From Thalassovita sp. (GTDB lineage: Bacteria > Pseudomonadota > Alphaproteobacteria > Rhodobacterales > Rhodobacteraceae): 64,000 bases of DNA. Of the stretch, positions 8,109 to 16,552 are shown one piece after another (position 1 is the stretch's first letter; each line of letters starts with the position of its first letter). The stretch is from contig JARGPB010000004.1 in NCBI GenBank assembly GCA_029212905.1, positions 186,001 through 250,000 of the forward strand. Direction: 5' to 3'. The notes below the pieces were generated by a model that made no database searches, was not told the DNA's origin, and saw only the letters and a program-made list of their open reading frames with translations. Made by a program: the position numbers and the translations under genes.

Positions 8109-8132
8109 ACAGGCGACCAGAGGACGGAAAAT

Positions 8133-9419
8133 ATGGACACGATTTTCGCCCTTGCCACGGCTTATGGCAAGGCCGGCGTCGCGGTAATTCGCGTTTCCGG
8201 CCCGCTGGCGCATCATGCCGGGTCGATATTGGCGGGCTCTCTGCCTCAACCGCGCGTGTCAGGATTGCGCGTTCTGAAAGACGGACAAGGGGTTCGGCTT
8301 GATGAGGCCCTTGTTTTGGTGTTTCCAGACAAACAGAGCTTTACCGGAGAGGCGGTAGTTGAGTTTCAGCTTCATGGAAGCACAGCGGTGGTATCTGCTG
8401 TTTTGCGCGTTCTTAGTGAAATTCAGGGGCTGAGACAGGCCGAGCCTGGTGAATTTACCAGAAGAGCCTTGGAAAATGGTAGGCTTGATCTTGCTCAGGT
8501 CGAAGGGTTGGCTGACCTTATCGATTCTGAAACAGAGGCTCAGAGACGACAAGCCTTGCGCGTATTATCCGGAGATTTGGGCGATCAAGCAGAGAAGTGG
8601 CGCCGAGACTTGATCCGAGCGACTGCGCTACTTGAAGCGACAATCGATTTTGCAGACGAAGAAGTCCCGACAGACGTTTCCCCCGAAGTTTTGACACTAA
8701 CGCAGAGTGTCTTGGCCTCTCTCAAGAAAGAAATTTCCGGGGTAAAGTCAGCAGAGCGCATCCGTACTGGATTCGAAGTGGCTATTGTTGGTGCGCCAAA
8801 CGTAGGGAAATCCACACTATTGAATGCCTTGGCTGGTCGTGATGCAGCGATCACATCCGAGTACGCGGGCACGACACGGGATGTGATCGAAGTTCGCATG
8901 GACTTGGCTGGTCTTCCGGTGACTTTGCTTGACACAGCCGGTTTGCGAGAGACAGAAGATAAGGTCGAGGAAATCGGGATTGCCAGAGCTCGCGAGCGCG
9001 CGGATCTCGCAGATTTGCGGGTTTTCCTGGTTGAGGGGGATAAGCGACCGGATTTTGAACCTCATCGTGGCGATATCGTGCTGAAAGCGAAAGCAGATCT
9101 GCTGGAGGATAAATGCGGTGCGATTTCCGGCACAAGTGGCGAAGGTGTTCCTGATCTGATAGAAAAGGTCACCCAAAGGCTTTCTGATCAGGCGGCGTCC
9201 GCCGGAATTGCGACGCGTGAACGGCATCGGATAGCTATGATTCATGCCGTAGAAGCAATGGAAACAGCGGAGCGTTTCGTCCTTGTGGGTGAAGAAGTAA
9301 CAGACTTGGCTGCAGAGGAACTGCGTAGTGCTATTCGTTCTCTGGATTCTCTTGTTGGCCGGATTGATGTGGAGAACGTATTGGATGAAATTTTCTCCAG
9401 CTTTTGTCTTGGGAAGTAA
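8133..9419 (+). CDS. mnmE: tRNA modification GTPase MnmE
   Basis: The 428-residue protein has an N-terminal folate-binding domain (MDTIFALATAYGKAGVAVIR), a helical domain, and an inserted G domain with G1 VGAPNVGKSTLLNAL near residue 220, G3 DTAG and a C-terminal FCLGK containing the functional cysteine (usually C-I-G-K). With MnmG it forms the complex that makes cmnm5U34 in tRNA wobble positions. It lies 24 bases after rho; its TAA is merged with the AAGGAG of mnmG, so the two partners are closely coupled. Confidence 0.96.
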   Translation: MDTIFALATAYGKAGVAVIRVSGPLAHHAGSILAGSLPQPRVSGLRVLKDGQGVRLDEALVLVFPDKQSFTGEAVVEFQLHGSTAVVSAVLRVLSEIQGLRQAEPGEFTRRALENGRLDLAQVEGLADLIDSETEAQRRQALRVLSGDLGDQAEKWRRDLIRATALLEATIDFADEEVPTDVSPEVLTLTQSVLASLKKEISGVKSAERIRTGFEVAIVGAPNVGKSTLLNALAGRDAAITSEYAGTTRDVIEVRMDLAGLPVTLLDTAGLRETEDKVEEIGIARARERADLADLRVFLVEGDKRPDFEPHRGDIVLKAKADLLEDKCGAISGTSGEGVPDLIEKVTQRLSDQAASAGIATRERHRIAMIHAVEAMETAERFVLVGEEVTDLAAEELRSAIRSLDSLVGRIDVENVLDEIFSSFCLGK

Positions 9420-9423
9420 GGAG

Positions 9424-9439
9424 TGTTTCACGTGAAACA
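9424..9439. other. parS centromere site (perfect 16-bp palindrome)
   Basis: TGTTTCACGTGAAACA is identical to the bacterial consensus parS. It begins directly after the AAGGAG ribosome binding site of mnmG (9418-9423) and its centre CACGTG contains the GTG used as the likely mnmG start (9432). ParB, encoded at 12726-13628, should load here and spread. A second copy lies at 11317-11332. Confidence 0.95.
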
Positions 9440-11300
9440 ATTCGACTTCGATGTGGTTGTGATCGGCGGAGGTCATGCTGGTTGCGATGCGGCCCATGCT
9501 TCCGCTCGAATGGGCGCTCGTACCGCCCTGGTAACACTAGATCGCTCCGGTATTGGTGTGATGTCGTGCAATCCGGCGATTGGAGGGCTGGGTAAAGGTC
9601 ATCTGGTGCGTGAGATTGATGCTATGGACGGTGTCATGGGCCGGGTTGCAGATGTGTCTGGGATCCAGTTCCGGCTTCTGAATCGACGGAAAGGGCCCGC
9701 AGTACAAGGGCCGCGCACTCAATCTGATCGCAAGCTTTATCGACAAGCGATGCTCCATGAGATGGAAAGCCACCCCAATCTGACAATTCTAGAGGGGGAG
9801 GCGGTCGACCTTATCTTGGACGCTGGTCGAGTTTCCGGAATTGTGATGGATGACGGCACCGAAGTGAGAGCTCGGAACGTGGTGCTGACGACGGGCACTT
9901 TCCTGCGTGGCGTAATTCATATCGGTGACGTACAGCATCCGGGGGGTCGAATGGGAGATCGGCCTTCTGTTAGGTTGGCTGAGCGTATTGATGAATTTGA
10001 CCTCCCGTTGGGGCGATTAAAGACCGGCACGCCACCGCGGATAGACGGAAGAACCATTAAATGGGATCTTTTGGAAAAGCAGCCCGGAGACGACGATCCT
10101 GTTCTGTTTTCCTTTCTTTCCAGGGGCGTATCTGTTCCACAGATTTCCTGCGGGATCACCCATACCAATGAAAAGACGCATGAAATTATCCAGAGAAATC
10201 TGGATCGTTCCGCCATGTATGGCGGGCATATTGAGGGTATCGGCCCACGATATTGTCCCTCAATCGAGGATAAAATTGTCCGCTTTGCGGATAAGACATC
10301 GCATCAAATTTTTCTGGAGCCTGAGGGCCTGGATGATCACACCGTCTATCCAAATGGAATCTCAACGTCTCTGCCTGAGGACGTCCAGAGAGAGTATGTT
10401 CGTTCGATTTATGGCCTTGAGGACGCAATGATTTTGCAACCTGGATATGCCATTGAGTACGATTACGTAGATCCGCGGGCGCTGAACGATCAGCTTGCGG
10501 TTAAAAATGTTCCTGGGCTTTATCTCGCCGGGCAGATTAATGGGACCACTGGATACGAAGAGGCTGCGGCCCAGGGGCTGGTGGCAGGGCTGAATGCTGC
10601 CGCAGAGGCTCTTGGTCGCGACAAAATTCTATTTAGTCGCCGTGAGAGCTATATCGGCGTTATGGTTGACGATTTGATAACACGTGGTGTTTCCGAGCCG
10701 TATCGCATGTTTACCTCCCGCGCGGAGTTTCGACTTTCGCTAAGGGCGGATAACGCAGATCAGAGGCTTACCCCAAAGGGTATAGAAATTGGGTGTGTGT
10801 CTGAGCCGCGGAAATCCGTCTTTTTGAATAAGATGGAGCGCCTATCCGCAGGTAGAGCGACGCTGGAGCGGCGGAGCTTCACACCCAGTGAGCTTAGAAA
10901 AAGTGGAATAAAAACCAGCCAAGATGGTGCGCGCCGGGATATGTTCCAGCTGCTTTCGTTTCCAGATGTAGACTTTTCGGTGCTTCAAGCCCTGGATCTG
11001 TCCGTTTTGGAGATTGATAGGGATGTCAAAGAACAGCTTGAGAAAGATGCGATTTACGCAAATTATATTCAGCGCCAGCATAGAGACGTTGAGGCGATGC
11101 GGCGTGACGAAACACATGTGATTCCAGACGACTTTCAGTACGACGTAATTGAGGGGCTTTCTAACGAGCTTAAGAAGAAACTTATCTCAACAAGGCCGGG
11201 AAATCTTGCGCAAGCGGGCAGAGTAGAGGGTATGACGCCAGCAGCGTTAACGCTTCTGCTCGCGATTCTTCGCCAGGGTAGTCGGGACAAATCAGCGTGA
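9432..11300 (+). CDS. mnmG: tRNA uridine-5-carboxymethylaminomethyl modification enzyme MnmG
   Basis: The 622-residue FAD enzyme is the partner of MnmE in U34 tRNA modification. The FAD-binding motif VVVIGGGHAGCDAAHASARMG lies at the N-terminus, followed by the family motifs GLGKGHLVREIDAMDG, RRKGPAVQGPR and GQINGTTGYEEAAAQGL. The C-terminal helical domain ends with TPAALTLLLAIL. The ribosome binding site AAGGAG ends at 9423, so the GTG at 9432 (8-base spacer) is the better start; GTG at 9423 would overlap the site itself and add VFH. The stop overlaps the rsmG start (GTGA). Confidence 0.95.
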   Translation: MKQFDFDVVVIGGGHAGCDAAHASARMGARTALVTLDRSGIGVMSCNPAIGGLGKGHLVREIDAMDGVMGRVADVSGIQFRLLNRRKGPAVQGPRTQSDRKLYRQAMLHEMESHPNLTILEGEAVDLILDAGRVSGIVMDDGTEVRARNVVLTTGTFLRGVIHIGDVQHPGGRMGDRPSVRLAERIDEFDLPLGRLKTGTPPRIDGRTIKWDLLEKQPGDDDPVLFSFLSRGVSVPQISCGITHTNEKTHEIIQRNLDRSAMYGGHIEGIGPRYCPSIEDKIVRFADKTSHQIFLEPEGLDDHTVYPNGISTSLPEDVQREYVRSIYGLEDAMILQPGYAIEYDYVDPRALNDQLAVKNVPGLYLAGQINGTTGYEEAAAQGLVAGLNAAAEALGRDKILFSRRESYIGVMVDDLITRGVSEPYRMFTSRAEFRLSLRADNADQRLTPKGIEIGCVSEPRKSVFLNKMERLSAGRATLERRSFTPSELRKSGIKTSQDGARRDMFQLLSFPDVDFSVLQALDLSVLEIDRDVKEQLEKDAIYANYIQRQHRDVEAMRRDETHVIPDDFQYDVIEGLSNELKKKLISTRPGNLAQAGRVEGMTPAALTLLLAILRQGSRDKSA

Positions 11301-11905
11301 TAAAGCTTCCAGATGATGTTTCACGTGAAACAATGGACCGACTCGAGGTCTACTCCAAGCTTTTGGAGAAATGGAACCCGCGCATTAATCTCGTGTCCCG
11401 TCAAACTATCCCGGATCTTTGGGCGCGACATTTCGTCGATTCAGCTCAGATTTACTCACTGGCGCCTCAAGGCTTTGGTAAATGGGTGGATCTAGGTAGC
11501 GGAGGGGGCTTTCCAGGCTTGGTTTGCGCAATAATTGCGGCTGAACGCGACCCAAGTTCCGTTTTTACAATGGTAGAAAGTGATGCTCGAAAGTCAGTGT
11601 TTTTGCGCACTGTTATTCGGGAGACGCGACTAAACGCCAAGGTCATTTCTGATCGGATTGAGAAAATTCCCCCGCTGGGCGCTCAGGTTTTGTCCGCGCG
11701 CGCGCTGGCAGATTTGGATACGCTTCTGCACTTTGCAGAGCGACATTTACAAGAATCGGGCACTGCGCTGTTCCCAAAGGGTGTCAGTTGGGAAAAAGAG
11801 GTAGAGATCGCCTCTCGCTCGTGGTTATTCGACTGGGAAGCCACTAAAAGTGAAACGGAATCAGGTGCTGTTGTTCTGAGAATCGGAGGTATTTCTCGTG
11901 TCTGA
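11297..11905 (+). CDS. rsmG: 16S rRNA (guanine527-N7)-methyltransferase RsmG
   Basis: The 202-residue AdoMet-dependent enzyme methylates G527 of 16S rRNA. The N-terminal helix LEVYSKLLEKWNPRINLVSR and the AdoMet motif VDLGSGGGFPGLVCAI (near residue 65) are diagnostic, as is VLSARALADL. The GTG start overlaps the mnmG stop by 4 bases. The codons for DDVSRET carry a complete parS palindrome, which explains the unusual conservation of that peptide in oriC-linked rsmG genes. The end overlaps parA by 8 bases. Confidence 0.95.
   Translation: MIKLPDDVSRETMDRLEVYSKLLEKWNPRINLVSRQTIPDLWARHFVDSAQIYSLAPQGFGKWVDLGSGGGFPGLVCAIIAAERDPSSVFTMVESDARKSVFLRTVIRETRLNAKVISDRIEKIPPLGAQVLSARALADLDTLLHFAERHLQESGTALFPKGVSWEKEVEIASRSWLFDWEATKSETESGAVVLRIGGISRV
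11317..11332. other. parS centromere site (perfect 16-bp palindrome)
   Basis: TGTTTCACGTGAAACA lies inside rsmG, codons 7-12. It is identical to the copy at 9424-9439, 1.9 kb away, and 0.6 kb from parA. Two perfect copies in about 2 kb make chance occurrence of a 16-mer palindrome very unlikely. Confidence 0.95.
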
Positions 11906-12707
11906 CCCGACCCGCCCCCCAGGACCAAAAATCATCGCGATAGCAAATCAAAAGGGTGGTGTTGGCAAGACGACCACGACAATTAACCTTGGTGCGTCTT
12001 TGGCGTCCGAAGGTTGCAGGGTGCTGATCGTTGATTTGGATCCACAAGGCAACGCGTCTACTGGTTTGGGGATCGGTGCCGAGGACCGAGAGCTGACCAC
12101 ATATGAGCTCTTGCTGGAAGATATTGACCTAAATGACGTTATCCAGCATTCAGATTTTGCAGGGCTAAGCATTATTCCTGCGACAGTTGACCTGTCTTCA
12201 GCGGATATTGAGCTGATTTCGAATGAAAAGCGGAGCTACCTTTTGCATGACGCGCTGCGTCAGCACGCGATGGATGGGTTTGCCTACGATTTCATCCTGA
12301 TTGACTGTCCGCCGTCTTTGAACCTCTTGACTGTAAATGCGATGGTTGCCGCGCACTCCGTCCTTGTCCCGCTGCAATCAGAGTTTTTTGCTCTGGAGGG
12401 CCTATCCCAGTTGATGCTAACGATTCGAGAAGTCCGTCAATCCGCGAATCCGAACCTGAGGATCGAAGGTGTTGTGCTTACTATGTATGACGCACGCAAT
12501 AAATTGTCTCAGCAAGTAGAGGCAGATGCGCGGGACAACCTAGGCGAATTGGTTTTCAATACAATGATTCCTCGCAATGTCCGTGTGAGCGAGGCGCCTT
12601 CGTATGCGATGCCCGTACTTCAATATGATCCCAATTCGAAGGGCGCGATGGCCTATACGGACCTGGCTCGCGAGCTTTTGAGCAAAAACACCCGCGCTGC
12701 GGCATAA
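11898..12707 (+). CDS. parA: Chromosome partitioning ATPase ParA (Soj)
   Basis: The 269-residue ATPase has the deviant Walker A IANQKGGVGKTTTTINLG (signature lysine in KGGVGKT, residues 19-25), Walker A' VDLDPQGNASTGLG and Walker B FILIDCPPSLNLLT. ParA binds DNA as an ATP dimer and pulls the ParB-parS complex to segregate newly copied origins. The GTG start lies 8 bases inside rsmG. It is short at the N-terminus and lacks the helix-turn-helix of plasmid type Ia ParA proteins, consistent with a chromosomal system. Confidence 0.96.
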   Translation: MSDPTRPPGPKIIAIANQKGGVGKTTTTINLGASLASEGCRVLIVDLDPQGNASTGLGIGAEDRELTTYELLLEDIDLNDVIQHSDFAGLSIIPATVDLSSADIELISNEKRSYLLHDALRQHAMDGFAYDFILIDCPPSLNLLTVNAMVAAHSVLVPLQSEFFALEGLSQLMLTIREVRQSANPNLRIEGVVLTMYDARNKLSQQVEADARDNLGELVFNTMIPRNVRVSEAPSYAMPVLQYDPNSKGAMAYTDLARELLSKNTRAAA

Positions 12708-12725
12708 ATTCAGGAGGAGGCAAAA

Positions 12726-13628
12726 ATGAGCGAGAAACGCACAAAACCCAGAGGTTTAGGCCGTGGCCTGTCGGCATTGATGGCGGATGTGAGCGTCAAC
12801 GAGCCAATTCAAAACGAAGCCGGAGCCCGCCGTTCGGATATGATGATTCCGATCGAGAAGATTTTCCCGAACCCTGATCAGCCGCGCCGCACATTTACCT
12901 CTGAGCAGCTTGATGAGCTTGCTGCTTCCATCAAGGAAAAGGGGGTTATTCAGCCGCTTATCGTTCGTGACAGACCTGGGCACGGAGGTGAGTTTGAGAT
13001 TGTCGCGGGCGAGCGTCGTTGGCGCGCTGCGCAGATGGCGCAACTGCATCAAATCCCAGTTTTGGTGCGCGAATTCAGCGACACAGAGGTGCTCGAAGTT
13101 GCGATCATCGAAAACATTCAGCGCGCAGACCTGAACGCAGTCGAGGAAGCCGCCGGATACCGTCAGCTGATGGAGAAATTCGGCCATACGCAAGAAAAGC
13201 TCTCCGAAGTGTTAGGCAAAAGCCGTAGCTATATCGCGAACCTTGTGCGCCTGTTGAATTTGCCCGAAGAAGTGCAGGAGTTTGTGCGCGATGGTAAGTT
13301 GTCGGCCGGACATGCGCGCGCGTTGATCACTTCGGATGATCCGGTTTCGTTGGCCCGGCGCGTGATTAGCGGTGGGCTGTCGGTCCGAGAGGCGGAAAAG
13401 CTAGCAAAATCCCCCAAGAAAGAAACGGAAACCGCACCAAAAACGCCGCGCGTTAAAGCCGACAAAGATGCCGATACCCGCGCGCTCGAGGGTGATTTGT
13501 CTGCAAATCTGGGCATGAAGGTCTTGATTGACCACTCGGCGGGGCAAGAATCCGGAAAGCTCACGATCAGCTATAACAATCTCGAACAGCTTGACGAGGT
13601 GTGCCGACGCTTGTCCTCTACGAGCTAG
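12726..13628 (+). CDS. parB: Chromosome partitioning protein ParB (Spo0J)
   Basis: The 300-residue protein has an N-terminal ParA-contact peptide (RGLGRGLSALMADV), the ParB/Srx CTPase domain with box II GERRWRAAQMA and box III ENIQRADLNAVEEA, a helix-turn-helix (KSRSYIANLVRLLNLPEEVQ) and a C-terminal dimer domain. It loads at parS, here the two sites in mnmG and rsmG, and slides as a CTP clamp. AGGAGG is 8 bases ahead of the ATG. Its end runs 11 bases into the convergent DUF454 gene. Confidence 0.96.
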   Translation: MSEKRTKPRGLGRGLSALMADVSVNEPIQNEAGARRSDMMIPIEKIFPNPDQPRRTFTSEQLDELAASIKEKGVIQPLIVRDRPGHGGEFEIVAGERRWRAAQMAQLHQIPVLVREFSDTEVLEVAIIENIQRADLNAVEEAAGYRQLMEKFGHTQEKLSEVLGKSRSYIANLVRLLNLPEEVQEFVRDGKLSAGHARALITSDDPVSLARRVISGGLSVREAEKLAKSPKKETETAPKTPRVKADKDADTRALEGDLSANLGMKVLIDHSAGQESGKLTISYNNLEQLDEVCRRLSSTS

Positions 13629-13971
13629 GCCTGCTCCAAATAAATATTAGGACTGCGCTGAGTGTGATTGCCTGGATACCCAGGACTAGCGGGCGCAGTC
13701 CAAGAACCAACGAAATCATGAAAACGACCGCGATGGAAAGAGTGGCAATTCGCTTGCCCTTAATGCTGATTGCGCCTCGTTCTTGCCAGTCTTGAATGGA
13801 TGGGCCGAACGTGGGGTGGGTGATAAGCCAGTTGTGAAGTCGTTCACTGGAGCGTGCAAAGAAAAACGCGGCCAATAGCATTAGCGGAACCGTAGGAACC
13901 AGCGGCAGTACGACCCCAACCAGGCCGATAGCGACACTAATCAACCCCAAAGTAGCCCAAACATAGCGCAT
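13618..13971 (-). CDS. DUF454 (YbaN-like) inner-membrane protein
   Basis: The 117-residue protein has three or four hydrophobic helices. The DUF454 hallmark runs from GLVGVVLPLVPTVPLMLLAAFFF, then ARSSERLHNWLITHPTFGP, WQERGAIS and KRIATLSI. The family is widespread in proteobacteria but its function is unknown. The end overlaps parB by 11 bases, convergently. It starts 2 bases after the hemW stop, so it is probably the last gene of the rph-rdgB-hemW transcript. Confidence 0.88.
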   Translation of the reverse strand: MRYVWATLGLISVAIGLVGVVLPLVPTVPLMLLAAFFFARSSERLHNWLITHPTFGPSIQDWQERGAISIKGKRIATLSIAVVFMISLVLGLRPLVLGIQAITLSAVLIFIWSRPSS

Positions 13972-13973
13972 TC

Positions 13974-15131
13974 TCAGTCTACCAACAGCTCTCGGAGGAT
14001 TGTGTTCAAAACCATCCTCCCGTTACGTGTTACAGAAACGTTGTCGCCCGCAAGAGACACCATACCGATATCTTTTAGATAAGTCAGTCGCTCTTGGTTC
14101 AATGGCTTGGAGGCAATTTTTTCGAAACGACTGCGGGAAACCCCTTCTGAGAGCCGCAGTCCCATCATCAAGAACTCGTTGGCTTGATCTGCAAGTGATA
14201 TCTGTTCGCGGTGCTTTTCGGTTTGGCCAGCAGCGGCCATATCCAACCACTTTGCGGGGTTTGAGAACGCTTCGGCCCCGTACCGCTGGTCGTTTAGTGT
14301 CAATCTGCCGTGGGCGCCCGGCCCAACACCCAAGTAGTCACCATACCGCCAGTAGACCGAATTATGAAGAGATTCAGAGCCGGGTTTCGCATAGTTAGAG
14401 ACTTCATAGGCGGATAAACCGGCCTCCGCGCACAGATCCTGGGTGACTTCGTACATGTCAGCCGCAAGGTCATCTTCGGGGAGGCCCCGAAGCTTGCCTC
14501 GATTGTAGCGATCCCCAAACGCTGTTCCTTGCTCGATGGTCAATTGGTAAAGGGACAAATGATCAATCGCCATTGCCAGAGCTTCACGCAGTTCGGATTT
14601 CCAAGCGTCGAGAGTTTGATTCTGTCGTGCGTAAATCAGGTCAAAGCTGACCCGACTAAACTGGTTTCGCGCAACGTCAAAGGCTTTCCTTGCCTCTTCG
14701 ACGGTATGAATTCGGCCCAATAGGCGCAAATCCTGGTTATTCAGAGCCTGAATCCCCATGGAGATACGATTCACGCCGGCTTGGGCATAACCTGCAAACC
14801 TCCCGGCATCGACCGAGCCAGGGTTCGCCTCCAAAGTGATCTCGATACTGTTGGAAAAGGCCCAATGACGCCGCAAGTGCGTAAGAACACCATGAACGAT
14901 GTCTGGATCCATCAGGCTGGGCGTTCCGCCGCCAAAAAAAACCGAGGTTAAGGCGCGGCCGGGAACTTGCTCTGCATAGCGGTCAATTTCGGAAATATAG
15001 GCTCTAAGCCAGCGGGATTGGTCGATTTCACGGGAAACGTGGCTGTTGAAGTCGCAGTAGGGGCATTTCGCCTGACAGAATGGCCAGTGGATATAGACCC
15101 CGAACCCGCCATTCTGCCAATCTTCAGTCAA
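13974..15131 (-). CDS. hemW: Radical SAM heme chaperone HemW
   Basis: The protein (385 residues from the chosen start) has the radical SAM cysteines in HWPFCQAKCPYCDFNSH, with Phe rather than Cys after the third cysteine. This marks HemW, a heme-binding chaperone, rather than the oxygen-independent coproporphyrinogen oxidase HemN. GGGTPSL and a C-terminal HemN-type domain follow. The TTG at 15131 is preferred: it follows AGG by 5 bases, overlaps the rdgB stop by 8, and matches the point where family similarity begins (TEDWQNGGFG). ATG at 15161 or GTG at 15167 would lie well inside rdgB. Confidence 0.9.
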   Translation of the reverse strand: MTEDWQNGGFGVYIHWPFCQAKCPYCDFNSHVSREIDQSRWLRAYISEIDRYAEQVPGRALTSVFFGGGTPSLMDPDIVHGVLTHLRRHWAFSNSIEITLEANPGSVDAGRFAGYAQAGVNRISMGIQALNNQDLRLLGRIHTVEEARKAFDVARNQFSRVSFDLIYARQNQTLDAWKSELREALAMAIDHLSLYQLTIEQGTAFGDRYNRGKLRGLPEDDLAADMYEVTQDLCAEAGLSAYEVSNYAKPGSESLHNSVYWRYGDYLGVGPGAHGRLTLNDQRYGAEAFSNPAKWLDMAAAGQTEKHREQISLADQANEFLMMGLRLSEGVSRSRFEKIASKPLNQERLTYLKDIGMVSLAGDNVSVTRNGRMVLNTILRELLVD

Positions 15132-15732
15132 AACAGCCTGCCACCAATTTGGCGAACGCATCCGCACGATGGCTCATGGCGTGTTTCTTTGCAGGATCCA
15201 TTTCTGCGAAAGTAACGTCATGACCGTTGGGAACAAAAATCGGATCATAGCCAAACCCGTGATCGCCACGCATTGGCCAAACGACCTGACCGTCGACTTT
15301 GCCAACGAATAGCTCGTCATGTCCGTCCGGCCAGGCGACGCATAGGGTGCAGTTAAACGCGGCATTGCGGGGGACGGGCGCATTTTTCTGTTCAAGCAGG
15401 GCCCAGGTTTTCTCCATTGCCATGGCGAAGTCGCGCCCGTTAGGCGTTTCGGCCCAATCAGCGGTATATACGCCAGGCGCACCATTCAGCGCCTCGACCG
15501 AGATTCCGCTGTCATCGGATAGGGCGGGTAGGCCGGTGGCCTTGGCGGCGTAATGTGCCTTGATCCGGGCGTTGCCGGCAAAGGTGTCTTCGGTCTCTTC
15601 TGGTTCTTCCAGTCCGTGATCGGCGGCCGAGCTGACGTTGATGCCAAACGGTCGAAGCAGCTCCGCGATTTCGCGGAGCTTGCCTTTGTTGTGACTGGCA
15701 AGAACCAGCTGGCCGCCGTCAAGCTTACGCAT
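15124..15732 (-). CDS. rdgB: XTP/dITP pyrophosphatase (RdgB/HAM1)
   Basis: The 202-residue enzyme removes inosine, xanthosine and deoxy analogues from the NTP pool. The nucleotide-binding SHNKGKLREI, the DDSGISVEALNGAPGVYTA loop and the GYDPIFVPNG segment are all characteristic. The ATG at 15732 overlaps the rph stop by 8 bases; a longer frame to 15756 is not needed. The order rph-rdgB-hemW is common in alphaproteobacteria. Confidence 0.95.
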   Translation of the reverse strand: MRKLDGGQLVLASHNKGKLREIAELLRPFGINVSSAADHGLEEPEETEDTFAGNARIKAHYAAKATGLPALSDDSGISVEALNGAPGVYTADWAETPNGRDFAMAMEKTWALLEQKNAPVPRNAAFNCTLCVAWPDGHDELFVGKVDGQVVWPMRGDHGFGYDPIFVPNGHDVTFAEMDPAKKHAMSHRADAFAKLVAGCFD

Positions 15733-16441
15733 CGACAGCGGCTTTCTGTGCGGCAACCAGTTCGGCGACGCCTTTTTCCGAAAGATCCAGCAACTGGTTC
15801 ATCTGGTCGCGAGTATAGGTCGAGCCCTCGGCGGACATCTGCACCTCGATCAGGCGACCGCTTTCCAGCATGATGAAGTTCCCATCAACGCCTGCTTCGC
15901 TGTCTTCGGGATAGTCCAGATCCAGAACAGGCTGTCCGGCATAGATCCCACAGGACACGGCAGCGACAGGTTCGATCAGCGGGTTTGTGGTCACAAGGCC
16001 CGCTTTCATCAGTTTATTGACCGCCAGACGCAGCGCGACCCAGCCGCCGGTGATCGAGGCGCAGCGGGTACCGCCGTCGGCCTGGATCACATCGCAATCC
16101 ACGGTGATCTGACGTTCGCCCAGGGCAACACGATCCACGCCAGCACGCAGGGAACGACCGATAAGCCGTTGAATTTCAACAGTTCTTCCGCCCTGTTTGC
16201 CTGCGGCGGCCTCGCGGCGCATACGCGAGGTCGTCGACCGCGGCAGCATACCGTACTCAGCTGTGACCCAACCCAGACCCGAGCCTTTGATGAACGGGGG
16301 GACGCGATCCTCAATCGTGGCGGTGCACAAGACATGGGTGTCACCCATTCGGATCATGCACGATCCTTCGGCATGTTTGGTGACGCCGGTTTCAATGGAA
16401 ACCGGACGCATTTCATTCAATTCTCTACCAGATGGGCGCAT
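15725..16441 (-). CDS. rph: Ribonuclease PH
   Basis: The 238-residue phosphorolytic 3'-5' exoribonuclease trims tRNA 3' ends. It starts with the family opening MRPSGRELNEMRPVSIETG and contains GSCMIRMGDTHVLCTA, MLPRSTTSRMRREA and DVIQADGGTRCASITGG, with the phosphate- and RNA-binding arginines. The ATG at 16441 gives the normal family length; upstream codons to 16495 are unsupported. It is divergent from hrcA across a 111-base gap that must hold both promoters. Confidence 0.96.
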   Translation of the reverse strand: MRPSGRELNEMRPVSIETGVTKHAEGSCMIRMGDTHVLCTATIEDRVPPFIKGSGLGWVTAEYGMLPRSTTSRMRREAAAGKQGGRTVEIQRLIGRSLRAGVDRVALGERQITVDCDVIQADGGTRCASITGGWVALRLAVNKLMKAGLVTTNPLIEPVAAVSCGIYAGQPVLDLDYPEDSEAGVDGNFIMLESGRLIEVQMSAEGSTYTRDQMNQLLDLSEKGVAELVAAQKAAVDA

Positions 16442-16552
16442 GATCATATCCTTTATGTTGACGGTGGGATACAAGCCCGACCGCCTGAAACGCAAGCCCG
16501 ATTGACCTTTGGTGCGTTGGCTCTTTAATGGCTGACATGTAAGGTGGGTGTG

